64,000 nt of DNA from Halomarina halobia (GCF_029338575.1 NZ_CP119993.1:682001-746000), one strand, 5' to 3'. Positions 33,457 through 41,833 are shown, counted from the stretch's first letter. Numbers and translations are program-made. The notes: generated by a model from the sequence alone, not told the origin.

Positions 33457-34632
33457 TCAGAAGTCGAAGACCTCCAGCGCGGTCCGGCCGTACACGTTGT
33501 TGATCTCCTCGTCCGAGAACGACGGGAGGAGTTTCATCAGTTCGTCCGTGTAGTCGAAGTCGAGGTGGGGGTAGTCAGAGGAGAACAGGAGGTTGCTCTC
33601 GCCGTTCATCAACCGGACGATGCTCTGAACGTACGTCGGATCGCCGGTCCCCTCGACGGGCTGGCTCGTGAAGTAGAAGTTCCGTCGGACGTACTCGCTC
33701 GGTTCCATCTCGAGCATCGGCGCGTCCTCCTTCTTCGAGTGGTACTCGTGGTCGAACCGACGCATGAAGTAGGGGACGTAACCGAGGCCCGCTTCCTGAA
33801 CGACGAACTTCAACTCCGGGAAGCGCACCGGCACGCCCCGCGTCAGCATGTCCGCCATGGTACACATGTGGATCATGGGATGGGCCACGACGTGTGCGGA
33901 GAGGAACCGGGTCAGGTGGCGGAACGGACTCGGGAACGCCGACATCATGTTCCCCGAGGCGCTGTGGAACATCACCGGGAGGTCCGCCGCCTCCGCGGCC
34001 TCGTAGATCGGGTAGTACTTCTCGTCGCCCGCTAGCGGGAAGACGCCCCCCATCGGGAGGAACACCCCGGCGACGGCCGACTCGTTCGCGCGGTCGTCGA
34101 TCTCCTCGGCGGCGCGGTCCGGACGGTGAGGCGCGACGACGGCCCCGCCGTAGATCCCCTCCTCGGCGTCGAGTATCTCGTCCAGTACCCACTCGTTGTA
34201 CGCGTGTGCCAGCGCCGGGGCGAGGTCTTCGTTCCGTACGCACCCGAGATAGAGGTTCAGCGTCGGCGTGACGACGACCCTGTCGGAGTGGATCAGCTCC
34301 ATTCCCCGACGGACGTCGTCCCTGCTCCGGACGGCGTCGGACTGGACTTTCCCGGTGGTGATCGGGTTGACGAGCCCCGCCGACGGGTAGAGGCTACTCA
34401 GGAACCCGTAGTCATCGCCCTGTCGCCGCCCGAACACCTTGCTCCAGGGCTCCGGGAGGTACGACAGGAAGTCCTCCTGGCGCTCGGTCAGGTGGAAGTC
34501 GCAGTCGACGATCTCCTCGAGGCCCTTCAGACGCCCCGGTTTCTCCGCTCGCCGCTTCGCTTCCGCTTCTCGTGTCGTTTCTGCTCCTCGCATCGGTTCC
34601 GCTTCTCGCTTCGGTTCCGCTTCTCGTGTCAT
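33457..34632 (-). CDS. Amidohydrolase-2 family metal-dependent hydrolase/decarboxylase
   Basis: A 391-residue protein with a TIM-barrel of the amidohydrolase_2 (ACMSD/LigJ-like) group. Residues from about 45 on read VDCDFHLTERQEDF, FLPMGGVFPLAGDEKYYPIY, VMFHSASGNMM, HPMIHMCTMADML and SSDYPHLDF, giving metal-binding His/Asp candidates. The first 45 residues are a low-complexity array of hexapeptides (REAEPK, REAEPM, RGAETT, REAEAK, RRAEKP), foreign to the family. The ATG at 34632 is chosen; another start at 34680 is in frame. With the RraA-family neighbour this could be a hydratase/decarboxylase of an aromatic ring-cleavage route, but that is inference. Confidence 0.8.
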   Translation of the reverse strand: MTREAEPKREAEPMRGAETTREAEAKRRAEKPGRLKGLEEIVDCDFHLTERQEDFLSYLPEPWSKVFGRRQGDDYGFLSSLYPSAGLVNPITTGKVQSDAVRSRDDVRRGMELIHSDRVVVTPTLNLYLGCVRNEDLAPALAHAYNEWVLDEILDAEEGIYGGAVVAPHRPDRAAEEIDDRANESAVAGVFLPMGGVFPLAGDEKYYPIYEAAEAADLPVMFHSASGNMMSAFPSPFRHLTRFLSAHVVAHPMIHMCTMADMLTRGVPVRFPELKFVVQEAGLGYVPYFMRRFDHEYHSKKEDAPMLEMEPSEYVRRNFYFTSQPVEGTGDPTYVQSIVRLMNGESNLLFSSDYPHLDFDYTDELMKLLPSFSDEEINNVYGRTALEVFDF

Positions 34633-34746
34633 TGGTCGTTCCGTCTCGGAAGTACTCTCGTTCGTCTCCGGTACCCGCACCGCATCGGCCCACCGCGATC
34701 GCCGCCGACAGCGTCAGCGACGCGAACACCGCCGGTGGTGTCGGTG

Positions 34747-35433
34747 TCAGTCATCCGTGTCCTGCGGAATCGCGGCGTTTCGGTCCCTCAGGAGTTCGTC
34801 GAAGCCCGCGATGTCGAACAACGCCTCCCCGCGGTCGATGCGCTGCTTTATCGACTCCTCTCTCTCGACGTGCGCCTCGAGGCGGTCGAGGACGTCGCGC
34901 GCCTCCCGTCGAGGAACGACGGTCACCCCGTCCGCGTCCCCGACGACGATGTCGCCGGGGTCGACGACGACCTCGCCGACGGTGACGGGCACGTTCACCG
35001 AGCCGACGGTCTCCTTGACCGCACCGATCTGGGAGACGGCCCGGCTGAAGACGGGAAAGCCGAGATCGTCGATCGCGTCCACGTCGCGGACGTTCCCGCT
35101 GGAGACGACGCCCTCGAGTTCGCGCTGGAGGGCGTTTCTCGTCGCGAGTTCGCCCCACGTGGCGGCGCGAGTGGTCCGGGCCTCGATGACGAGCACGTCG
35201 CCCGGCCTGGCGAGGTGTGAGCCGACGTGGATCATCATGTTGTCCCCGGTCGGGAGGCGAACGGTCGTCGCGGGTCCGCAGATCGTCCGCCGGCCGGTCA
35301 CCCGCCCGATCTCCGGGGACATGGCGTTCGTCTTGCCCATCGCCTCGTGGACGTCGGCCGCGCTGTGGCCTCGAAACGAGGCGAGGAGTTCTTCGGTCGG
35401 TCTGTCGATGTCGGTGATTATCTTTCGTGTCAT
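34747..35433 (-). CDS. RraA family protein (HMG/CHA aldolase-like)
   Basis: A 228-residue protein of the RraA/4-hydroxy-4-methyl-2-oxoglutarate aldolase family. Diagnostic parts are SAADVHEAMGKTNAMSPEIG, GPATTVRLPTGDNMMIHVGS, VSSGNVRDVDAIDDLGFPVF and the metal-binding PGDIVVGDADGVTVVP. The GNVRDVDA segment holds the arginine and aspartate of the aldolase active site. In catabolic operons such proteins cleave a 4-carboxy-4-hydroxy-2-oxoadipate or related acid to pyruvate plus a second acid. It sits 21 bases after the TRAP permease gene, supporting that role; the RNase E inhibitor role of bacterial RraA does not apply here. Confidence 0.85.
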   Translation of the reverse strand: MTRKIITDIDRPTEELLASFRGHSAADVHEAMGKTNAMSPEIGRVTGRRTICGPATTVRLPTGDNMMIHVGSHLARPGDVLVIEARTTRAATWGELATRNALQRELEGVVSSGNVRDVDAIDDLGFPVFSRAVSQIGAVKETVGSVNVPVTVGEVVVDPGDIVVGDADGVTVVPRREARDVLDRLEAHVEREESIKQRIDRGEALFDIAGFDELLRDRNAAIPQDTDD

Positions 35434-35454
35434 GGTGTGGTAGTGGTCATTCGG

Positions 35455-37509
35455 CTAACGGCCTCCGACGTTGCGCACCGAGCGGATCACGGTCGGGTTC
35501 AGGTACAGGAGCGCTCCGATGACGACGGTCACGAGGGGGATCTGTACCGCGAACGAGGGGATGAACACCGCGCCAGCGCCGGCCAGCAGGAATCCCGCTC
35601 GAACGACGGGCGGACTGTCGTCGTACCCGACCGCGGCGATCGCCAGCGAGGTGAACCCGACGGCGATGACCGCCGCGAGCACCACCGATTCGAGGGTGAT
35701 CCCCAGGAGGCTGCTGTTGAAGATGAAGACGAACGGCAGCAGGAACATGGGAAAGCCCATGCGGAGCGCGTCGACCGTCGTCTCCAGGAACTTCGACCCG
35801 GCGAGGCCCTGTGCGATGACGACGGCGACCGCGATCGGCGGCGTGATGTTCGAGACGATCGCGAAGTAGAAGACGAACAGGTGGACCGGAAGCGCCCCGA
35901 TCCCCGTCACGTCGATCAGCGGCGGGGCGACGAACAGCGCCACCAGGAGGTACGCCGCGACCGTCGGCATCCCCATCCCGAAGACGATCGAGGCGAGCGC
36001 GGCGAGCACCACCATGAGGACGACGCTCCCGCCCGCGAGGGCCATGAGTTGCGCGGAGAGGTTCTGGGCGAACCCCGTGACGATGAACGCACGGACGACG
36101 ATGCCGAGGGCGGCGACGATGATCGTGATGCCGACGACGGCCTCGGCGCTCCGCCGGGTTCCCTCGAGGGTTTCCCGTGCGAACGTTCGAATCGCCGTCG
36201 TCAGGTCGGCCGCCGCCGTCTCGCCGTCCCGGCGGGCGATGGCTACCCCGACGAGGACCTTCACGAAGCGGAGTACGACGAGCGTGGCGATGCTGTAGAG
36301 CCCGGCCAGCATCGGGTCCGACTGGACGTACACCAGCCAGTACATCAGCACGACGAAGGTGCCGAGGTATTCGTAGTGGCGGAGCCACGAGACGAGGTAG
36401 CCGCCGACAGATGGTCCGGCGCTCTCGACGGCGGCGCGGCGCGTCCGTTCGCCGAAGCGCCGAACGTACAGTTCGATCGAGACGAAGATCGTCGCGTAGA
36501 ACAGGACGGCCGGAAGGAGCGCCGCGACGATGATCTCCGTGTAGCTCGGCTCGATGAGCTCGGCCATGATGAACGCGCTCGTCCCCATCACGGGCGGCAG
36601 CACCTGTCCGCCGCAGGAGGCGACCGCCTCGAGCGCGGCGGCCACCCGCGGGGGATACCCGTTCTCCTTCATGAGCGGGATCGTGAACGAGCCGGTGGTC
36701 ACCACGTTCGCCGTGGTCGCGCCGTTGATGGATCCGAACATCATGCTAGAGAAGACCGCGACCTGACCGATGCGAAGTCGAGGGTAGCGGGCCGTTACCC
36801 GCGTGACGCCCTTGATGAACGTCGCCATACCCCCGTAGCGCTCGATCAACGCCGCCAGCATGACGAACATGACCACCCACGTGGCGACGACCTGGAGGAG
36901 CGTCCCGAAGACCCCCTGCATCTCGACCGTGTTCATCGTGACGATGCGTTCGAGCGAGAGCCCGCCGTGCGCGAGGATCCCCGGCATGTACGGGCCGAAG
37001 TACGAGTAGACGAGCCCGAGGACGACCACGGCGAGGATCAATCGCGACAGCGTCGCCAGGGCGACGAGCAGGAGACAGATGATCGTGGCCCCGACGAGAA
37101 GATCGGTGTCGCTGTAGAGGCCGGCGCTGATGAGGAGGCGCTGGTAGCTCGCGTACAGGAGGTAGAACGGCACCGCCGTCGCGACGGTGTACAGCGCATA
37201 GCCCACGGTCGCGACTTTCCCCCGTACGGTCGTCCGGTCGGCTCCGAGGAGGCCGAGCGTTCCCCAGACCATCAGGACCAGCGCGAGGTGAACGATGCCG
37301 TGTCTGGCGCGGACGATGGGCAGCGAGTACGCGTACCAGAGGTGGTAGGCGAAGAAGACGATCCCCAGTACGTACACGAGGAGTTCGGCGGGTTCCCGTC
37401 GAATCTTCTCGGAGAGCGGGCGCTCGGCCGCGACGCTGAACTGCTCGTCGATCTTCGCCTCGAGGTCGTCCGCGGTGACCCACTCGTCCGAGCCTGCCCC
37501 ACCGTTCAT
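35455..37509 (-). CDS. TRAP transporter fused permease (TAXI type)
   Basis: A 684-residue membrane protein with about 17 hydrophobic segments, combining the small (4-TM) and large (12-TM) permease subunits of TRAP transporters. The DctM-like part shows GSINGATTANVVTTGSFTIP, ASCGGQVLPPVMGTSAFIMA and GMGMPTVAAYLLVALFVAPP. It would drive Na+-coupled uptake of an organic acid delivered by the neighbouring TAXI-type binding protein. ATG 37509 is the likely start; a GTG at 37560 overlaps the upstream gene by 8 bases and would add 17 residues. It is the second gene of the operon. Confidence 0.9.
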   Translation of the reverse strand: MNGGAGSDEWVTADDLEAKIDEQFSVAAERPLSEKIRREPAELLVYVLGIVFFAYHLWYAYSLPIVRARHGIVHLALVLMVWGTLGLLGADRTTVRGKVATVGYALYTVATAVPFYLLYASYQRLLISAGLYSDTDLLVGATIICLLLVALATLSRLILAVVVLGLVYSYFGPYMPGILAHGGLSLERIVTMNTVEMQGVFGTLLQVVATWVVMFVMLAALIERYGGMATFIKGVTRVTARYPRLRIGQVAVFSSMMFGSINGATTANVVTTGSFTIPLMKENGYPPRVAAALEAVASCGGQVLPPVMGTSAFIMAELIEPSYTEIIVAALLPAVLFYATIFVSIELYVRRFGERTRRAAVESAGPSVGGYLVSWLRHYEYLGTFVVLMYWLVYVQSDPMLAGLYSIATLVVLRFVKVLVGVAIARRDGETAAADLTTAIRTFARETLEGTRRSAEAVVGITIIVAALGIVVRAFIVTGFAQNLSAQLMALAGGSVVLMVVLAALASIVFGMGMPTVAAYLLVALFVAPPLIDVTGIGALPVHLFVFYFAIVSNITPPIAVAVVIAQGLAGSKFLETTVDALRMGFPMFLLPFVFIFNSSLLGITLESVVLAAVIAVGFTSLAIAAVGYDDSPPVVRAGFLLAGAGAVFIPSFAVQIPLVTVVIGALLYLNPTVIRSVRNVGGR

Positions 37510-37552
37510 GCTTGGATCGTTCGGTGAGGGACCGACCGATCGCGGTTCACCC

Positions 37553-38695
37553 TCATTCACCAGCCTCCGGCGGGGGCGTCAGCTCGTACTGGTCCCACAG
37601 GCCCGCCTCCTGATAATACTCGTACGCCCCCTCGTGTACGGGAACTTCGGGATGAAGCGTCCCGAGGAACCAGTCGGCGTCCGGGAAGAACCCCATCGCG
37701 CTGTCCGCCTCGATCAGTTTCTCGCCGTGCTCGTGGGAGACGCGCGCGAGTTCCTTCACCACGCTCGCATCGAGATCGGCGTGCCCGACCCAGGCGTACG
37801 AGAGGTTGTACACCGTGATCTCGCCGGTGAACTTGGAGAACAGGTCCTTCCCGTCGACGGTGAGCGTCGAGGCGTACGACAACTCCTCGTCGAACGACGA
37901 GAGCGTTCCCTCCGTGAAGGGGACGTGTCGCCACTCCACCGTCGAATCGAGTTCCTGCATCCACCCGGGAACGACCGTACTCGACGTCCCGGCGTTGTTG
38001 ACGTAGCCGAAGATAGCGTCGACGCGGCCGCCGCGCAGGGCCGCCGGCTGTTCCCCGTAGCTCACGTACTCGATCCGTGCGCCGCCCTCGCCGAGTTCCA
38101 GTTCGACCATCCGCTCGCTCGGAACGCGCGTTCCGGCACCGGCCGAACCGACGGAGATCGTCTTTCCCGCCAGGTCGTCCCACGCTTCGATGCCGGAGTC
38201 CGCACGGACGACGACGAACGGCTGGACGCTGAAGAACCCCCGGATCTGACGCACATCGTCGAAGCGCTCGAGCGGCTGCTCCGCGAACGGCCCCTGATCG
38301 GGGGAGGCGTTCAGTCCGTACGTCGACGGTCCGGAGAGATTCACCTCCCCCTTGTCCATCATCCGGTAGCCGCCGGTCGCCCCCGGAGAGACGACGGCGT
38401 TCCAGGTGAAGGGGACCTCGATTCCCTCGCGCTTGAGATACTGACCGAACGACGAGCCGATTCGGAACGAGGTGGACCCCTCGACCGAGGTCGCGAGCGT
38501 CAGCTTTGCCGGTCCGCTTCCTCCACCCGTGCCACCCGACCCGTCCGATCCGCCCGATCCGTTCGACCCGTCTCCCCCATCGTTCCCCGCTCCGTCCGAG
38601 CTCGCGCAGCCAGCGAGCGTGAGGAAACCCGCAGCCGTCGCTGTCGTCTTTAACATCCCACGGCGGGTGTGACCGCCCCTCGTTCTGCGTGTCAT
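37553..38695 (-). CDS. TAXI family TRAP transporter solute-binding lipoprotein
   Basis: A 380-residue extracytoplasmic binding protein. It begins with a positively charged stretch and a lipobox (LTLAGC, C30), followed by a Gly/Ser/Asp-rich linker typical of haloarchaeal lipoproteins. The mature part has SVEGSTSFRIGSSFGQYLKR, DKGEVNLSGPSTYG and the TAXI domain features GKTISVGSAGAGTRVPSERM and RVDAIFGYVNNAG. It would capture an organic acid or glutamate-like substrate. It is the first gene of the catabolic operon and sits 26 bases after a strong TATA box. Confidence 0.9.
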   Translation of the reverse strand: MTRRTRGGHTRRGMLKTTATAAGFLTLAGCASSDGAGNDGGDGSNGSGGSDGSGGTGGGSGPAKLTLATSVEGSTSFRIGSSFGQYLKREGIEVPFTWNAVVSPGATGGYRMMDKGEVNLSGPSTYGLNASPDQGPFAEQPLERFDDVRQIRGFFSVQPFVVVRADSGIEAWDDLAGKTISVGSAGAGTRVPSERMVELELGEGGARIEYVSYGEQPAALRGGRVDAIFGYVNNAGTSSTVVPGWMQELDSTVEWRHVPFTEGTLSSFDEELSYASTLTVDGKDLFSKFTGEITVYNLSYAWVGHADLDASVVKELARVSHEHGEKLIEADSAMGFFPDADWFLGTLHPEVPVHEGAYEYYQEAGLWDQYELTPPPEAGE

Positions 38696-38720
38696 GAGTA
38701 CGCACGTACTTCCTAATTGT

Positions 38721-38732
38721 TTATTATAAAGC
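38721..38732 (-). promoter_or_regulatory. TATA box of the catabolic operon
   Basis: On the minus strand CTTTATAATAAAC lies about 26-37 bases before the ATG of the binding-protein gene, in an AT-rich island. The spacing indicates a leaderless transcript for the six-gene operon. The IclR regulator probably acts in or near this region. Confidence 0.55.
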
Positions 38733-39276
38733 TATTGTATCTGATCAGACAGTAAAGACAGGCATATGTTCAAGAGAGTCGAACGGACGTCCGCAGCCCG
38801 CCGGTTTTACTCGAGTTACCACTCGATCAATTGTATCAAATTCTATTTGTTTATCCATGCGTCGTACCGAACAGCCCTCCGAGCAGGGTTCGCGACCGGC
38901 GAGGTGCGCGCCGGACCCCGTTCCGATTCGACCGCTGTTCGAAGGAGCCTAACGATCGCGAGAGCCGCCTTGCCGTACCTGGCATCCCCCACTTCCGGGT
39001 AAAACGGTCGTACTGCCGAACATCGCGCGGAACGTCGGTTGGTCGTCGGATTCGATCTGGACCGATCCCGAGAGCGGCACCCGCTAACCGTTCGGATCAG
39101 CCGAACATCCACGCGCTTCGATAGTACGGAGGTGTCGGGTGCTCGGTGCTGTCAGATCTACCCCAATCAGACGACCGTTTCCCCCTCCCCCCGTTCGCCC
39201 GCGAGCCGAAGAGCGTGTTGCGAGCGGTGCGGCGTGGTGCTCCTCGTCGCTCCCCTCGAGTCGGAGCGGGAGCCGG
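38733..39276. other. Intergenic region between the catabolic operon and trpB
   Basis: The part next to the operon (38700-38860) is AT-rich and regulatory in appearance. The rest shows only basic, serine-rich frames that do not look like haloarchaeal proteins. No gene is called. Confidence 0.5.
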
Positions 39277-40428
39277 CTACAGGTCGAATCTGGCCGCCGC
39301 CGTCTCCATGTCCTTGTCGCCTCGCCCCGACAGGTTCACGAGGATCGTGTCGTGCTCGCCCGCCTCGGCGAGCTGGATCGCCCGCGCCACGGCGTGGCTG
39401 GATTCGAGCGCCGGGATGACGCCCTCGGTCTCGCTCAGTTCCCTGAAGGCAGACAGGGCCTCGTCGTCGGTGATCGCCCGATACTCGCACCGACCCACGG
39501 CGCGAAACATCGCGTGTTCCGGACCGACGCCCGGGTAGTCGAGCCCCGCGGAGACCGAGTGCACGTCGACGTCCTCGTCGATGACCCGGGTGCGCATCCC
39601 GTGGATCACGTCGTCCCGGCCGCGCGCGAGCGGTGCGGCGTGACGCTTCGAATCAGCCCCCTCGCCGCCCCCCTCCGCCCCGTAGAGGGCGACGTCGTCG
39701 TCCCGGAACGCGTGGAAGAGTCCGATGGCATTGGAGCCGCCGCCGACGCACGCGACCGCCGCGTCGGGGAGGTCGCCCGTCCGGTCGAGGAACTGCTGCC
39801 GCGCCTCCTCGCCGATCACGCTCTGGAAGTCCCTGACCATCCGGGGAAACGGGTCCGGACCGACGACGCTCCCCACCAGGTAGTGCGTGTCGTCGATGTT
39901 CCCGGCGAAGTCCTCGAGCGCGGCGTCGACGGCGTCGGCGAGCCCCGCGTCGCCGCGCGTGACCGCGTTGACCTCGGCCCCCATGAGCCGCATCCGGAAG
40001 ACGTTCATCTTCTGGCGCTCGACGTCCTTCTTCCCCATGTAGATCTCCGTGTCCAGGCCGAAGAGCGCCCCGACCATCGCGGTCGCGGTCCCGTGCTGGC
40101 CCGCGCCCGTCTCCGCGATGAGGCGGTCCTTCCCGGCCCGTTCCGCGAGGAGCGCCTGGCCGAGGCAGTTGTTGATCTTGTGCGCGCCGCCGTGGAGCAG
40201 GTCCTCCCGCTTGAGGTAGATATCGGCGTCGTAGCGCCCGCTCAGGTTACGGGCGTAGTAGAGGGACGTCGGTCTCCCGGCGTACTCCGCCAGGAGGTCA
40301 CGGAACTCGGTCCGGAACCCGTCGGTGGCGCTGACGTCGTCGTAGGCAGTCGCAAGTCGTTCGAGCGGTTCTCGAAGGGGCTCGGGAACGTGTCGCCCGC
40401 CGTAGCCCTCGAAGTCGCCTTCGGTCAT
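39277..40428 (-). CDS. trpB: Tryptophan synthase beta subunit (TrpB)
   Basis: A 383-residue PLP enzyme that joins indole and serine to tryptophan. The PLP lysine is K84 in LLHGGAHKINN. Other hallmarks are ETGAGQHGTATAMVGALFGL, MGKKDVERQKMNVFRMRLMG, CVGGGSNAIGLFHAF and VNLSGRGDKDM. The extended N-terminus and the length match TrpB1, the alpha-dependent type. It stands alone, with no trpA, trpC or other trp genes in the window, so it is likely a second copy or a dispersed gene. ATG 40428 is used; an upstream frame to 40491 adds a basic leader of no family character. Confidence 0.92.
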   Translation of the reverse strand: MTEGDFEGYGGRHVPEPLREPLERLATAYDDVSATDGFRTEFRDLLAEYAGRPTSLYYARNLSGRYDADIYLKREDLLHGGAHKINNCLGQALLAERAGKDRLIAETGAGQHGTATAMVGALFGLDTEIYMGKKDVERQKMNVFRMRLMGAEVNAVTRGDAGLADAVDAALEDFAGNIDDTHYLVGSVVGPDPFPRMVRDFQSVIGEEARQQFLDRTGDLPDAAVACVGGGSNAIGLFHAFRDDDVALYGAEGGGEGADSKRHAAPLARGRDDVIHGMRTRVIDEDVDVHSVSAGLDYPGVGPEHAMFRAVGRCEYRAITDDEALSAFRELSETEGVIPALESSHAVARAIQLAEAGEHDTILVNLSGRGDKDMETAAARFDL

Positions 40429-40589
40429 ACGTGCTCCATCGCCCACTACGCCAAAACGTATTCGAAGCTGACTCGCGGTACCGATTCCCACAGACGACGC
40501 ACTCGCACGTCTCGTCCGTCTCGCGGAACGACGAGCGGCTCTCGCGTCCCGGTTCCACTCGTCTCGGAATCGGCGGCGGAGCGGGTCGA

Positions 40590-40811
40590 TCAGTCCGGAG
40601 CGAAATAACCCTCGTCCTCGAGCCCCGCCATCACGTCGGCGATCTCGACAGCCGTACCCGCCACGGGGTGCAACCGGATTCGCTCCCGGACGAGGGGGAC
40701 CCGACCCCGTCGGAACCCGACGCCGGCACGTCGGAGGACCCCCAGAGGAGATCTATCAGGACTCGCTGGCCCCTTGTAGATCGGCGACTGGACGCGACTA
40801 CGTAGCGCCAT
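40590..40811 (-). CDS. Possible small hypothetical protein
   Basis: A 73-codon frame. The last 35 residues (RIRLHPVAGTAVEIADVMAG followed by LEDEGYFAPD) look protein-like, but the first half is arginine-rich and may not be coding. A start at the internal GTG near 40700 would leave only about 36 residues. No family is recognised. It might be the remains of a larger gene at the edge of the origin region. Confidence 0.3.
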   Translation of the reverse strand: MALRSRVQSPIYKGPASPDRSPLGVLRRAGVGFRRGRVPLVRERIRLHPVAGTAVEIADVMAGLEDEGYFAPD

Positions 40812-40825
40812 CGAAAAGCACTGTT

Positions 40826-40910
40826 GAATAGTGTGACTGCGCAGTGTAACTAGATAGTGTAACTGAATGGTATGACTTAATAGCGTGGCTATCCAGTCAC
40901 ACTACCTGAT
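40826..40910. repeat. Iteron-like array: five direct 11-13-bp repeats plus one inverted copy
   Basis: Units are GAATAGTGTGACT (40826-40838), GCAGTGTAACT (40841-40851), GATAGTGTAACT (40853-40864), GAATGGTATGACT (40865-40877) and AATAGCGTGGCT (40879-40890). AGTCACACTACCTGAT (40895-40910) is an inverted copy. The consensus is about GAATAGTGTRACT with unit spacing of 12-15 bases. It lies 400 bases left of the first origin box. Confidence 0.6.
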
Positions 40911-41310
40911 AGCTGCTGTCTCACTGGTTATGCTCCGTTAGACGTACGTTGCACCCTCGAACCAGAGTCGGTCTCTCGTGGACGCCGAGGTACCGCCTCC
41001 CCTCGCTGACGAGTGCACACGCGGCCGTCGGCTCCGGGTCGATAGGACGACGGACGGGCATCGGATCGTTGGGTCACGCTGGCGACGATGATTCCGCTGC
41101 CGATCGTCCGACGAGAGGAGATCGGAACGGTCGGTCTGCCGTGCAAAGCGGTACCCCCGACACCGAGTGAAAGACGGACGGCTCCGACCTCGAATCCCGA
41201 CTGTATCCGACGACGTGCCGGTGGTACACCGTGGGAACGATACCTGTTCGGACAGGTGTATCCGAGCTGACGCCGGATCGAGGCAGACGTAACACCGTAC
41301 GGATCAACTC

Positions 41311-41335
41311 ACCCACCCCTCGCACCGAGTGAAAG
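41311..41335 (-). repeat. Origin box A (inverted, left side)
   Basis: On the minus strand TTTCACTCGGTGCGAGGGG continues into TGGGT. Full match to the core consensus. Outermost left copy. Confidence 0.8.
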
Positions 41336-41360
41336 CGGGGGAACGGGGGAGGGTGATGGA

Positions 41361-41383
41361 GGTACCCCGCGTACCGAGTGTAT
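41361..41383 (-). repeat. Origin box A' (inverted, degenerate)
   Basis: On the minus strand ATACACTCGGTACGCGGGGT keeps the ACTCGGTACG core but lacks the long G-string. Possibly a weak Orc site. Confidence 0.5.
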
Positions 41384-41432
41384 GCTGAACGGGGCGGAAG
41401 GAAACGGGGTCGGTGGAGGGAACGTATCGGAG

Positions 41433-41459
41433 ACCCCCACCCCTCACACCGAGTGAAAG
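41433..41459 (-). repeat. Origin box B (inverted, next to the AT-rich segment)
   Basis: On the minus strand TTTCACTCGGTGTGAGGGG runs into TGGGGGT. Perfect core and G-string, identical over its core to box I on the right side. Confidence 0.85.
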
Positions 41460-41592
41460 CGCGAGAGAACCCGAGTGGGTAGAGGCCGTAGAAACGCGCA
41501 CGCATTTTGGATATATAAATTGCAATCCATTCTAGTCGCTAACCGTGACGTAATCGCTAGACATAGCCGATCCGGACCAACCAGATATTTTC

Positions 41593-41605
41593 CCTTACAG
41601 TAAGG
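41593..41605. repeat. Hairpin CCTTAC-A-GTAAGG in the unwinding element
   Basis: Perfect 6-bp arms around one base. It lies immediately before TATAAATAC, within the AT-rich segment. Confidence 0.5.
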
Positions 41606-41620
41606 TATAAATACTACTAA

Positions 41621-41636
41621 CTAGCACTAGTGCTAG
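41621..41636. repeat. Perfect 16-bp palindrome CTAGCACTAGTGCTAG
   Basis: The 16 bases are self-complementary. It marks the junction between the AT-rich segment and the polypurine run. A cruciform or a dimeric protein site is possible. Confidence 0.6.
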
Positions 41637-41694
41637 AGAAGAGAAGAAGGAAAGAAGAGGAGAGAGGAGGAAGAAAGGGACGAGAGGGAGAAAA
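41635..41694 (+). repeat. Polypurine tract, 60 bases with a single C
   Basis: Positions 41635-41680 are 46 purines without interruption (AGAGAAGAGAAGAAGGAAAG is the start). A single C at 41681 is followed by 13 further purines. Such complete strand asymmetry directly beside the unwinding element is unlikely to be chance. It could favour strand opening or triplex formation. Confidence 0.7.
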
Positions 41695-41737
41695 CGCACG
41701 GGGGACGGACAAATGTAGGTCAAGGCCGCACGCGATA

Positions 41738-41756
41738 TACCCTGTAACGTAGGGTA
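41738..41756. repeat. Inverted repeat TACCCT-N7-AGGGTA
   Basis: Six-base perfect arms around GTAACGT, just before the first direct origin box. TACCCT recurs at 41767-41772. Role unknown. Confidence 0.45.
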
Positions 41757-41777
41757 GCGTCGGATGTACCCTCTACG

Positions 41778-41800
41778 TTTTCACTCGGTGTGAGGGGTGT
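41778..41800 (+). repeat. Origin box C (direct)
   Basis: TTTTCACTCGGTGTGAGGGG continues into TGT. Full core match with a short G-string. Innermost copy on the right of the AT-rich segment. Confidence 0.8.
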
Positions 41801-41833
41801 CTGCCGTCGGTCAGACGACGCGCCGTGTCGCCG

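Larger units (their letters stand above)
41505..41640. other. AT-rich putative duplex unwinding element
   Basis: The segment contains TTTTGGATATATAAATTGCA, CAGATATTTTCCCTTACAGT and AAGGTATAAATACTACTAAC, among the most AT-rich stretches of this part of the window. It sits just inside the innermost inverted box. It also has a hairpin and a palindrome (listed separately). Its position and composition fit an unwinding element. Confidence 0.7.

Noticed and set aside
32221-34035. Long plus-strand frame opposite the reductase, Rieske and amidohydrolase genes
   Set aside because: Crosses three well-supported genes on the other strand; its wording is that of complementary haloarchaeal codons.
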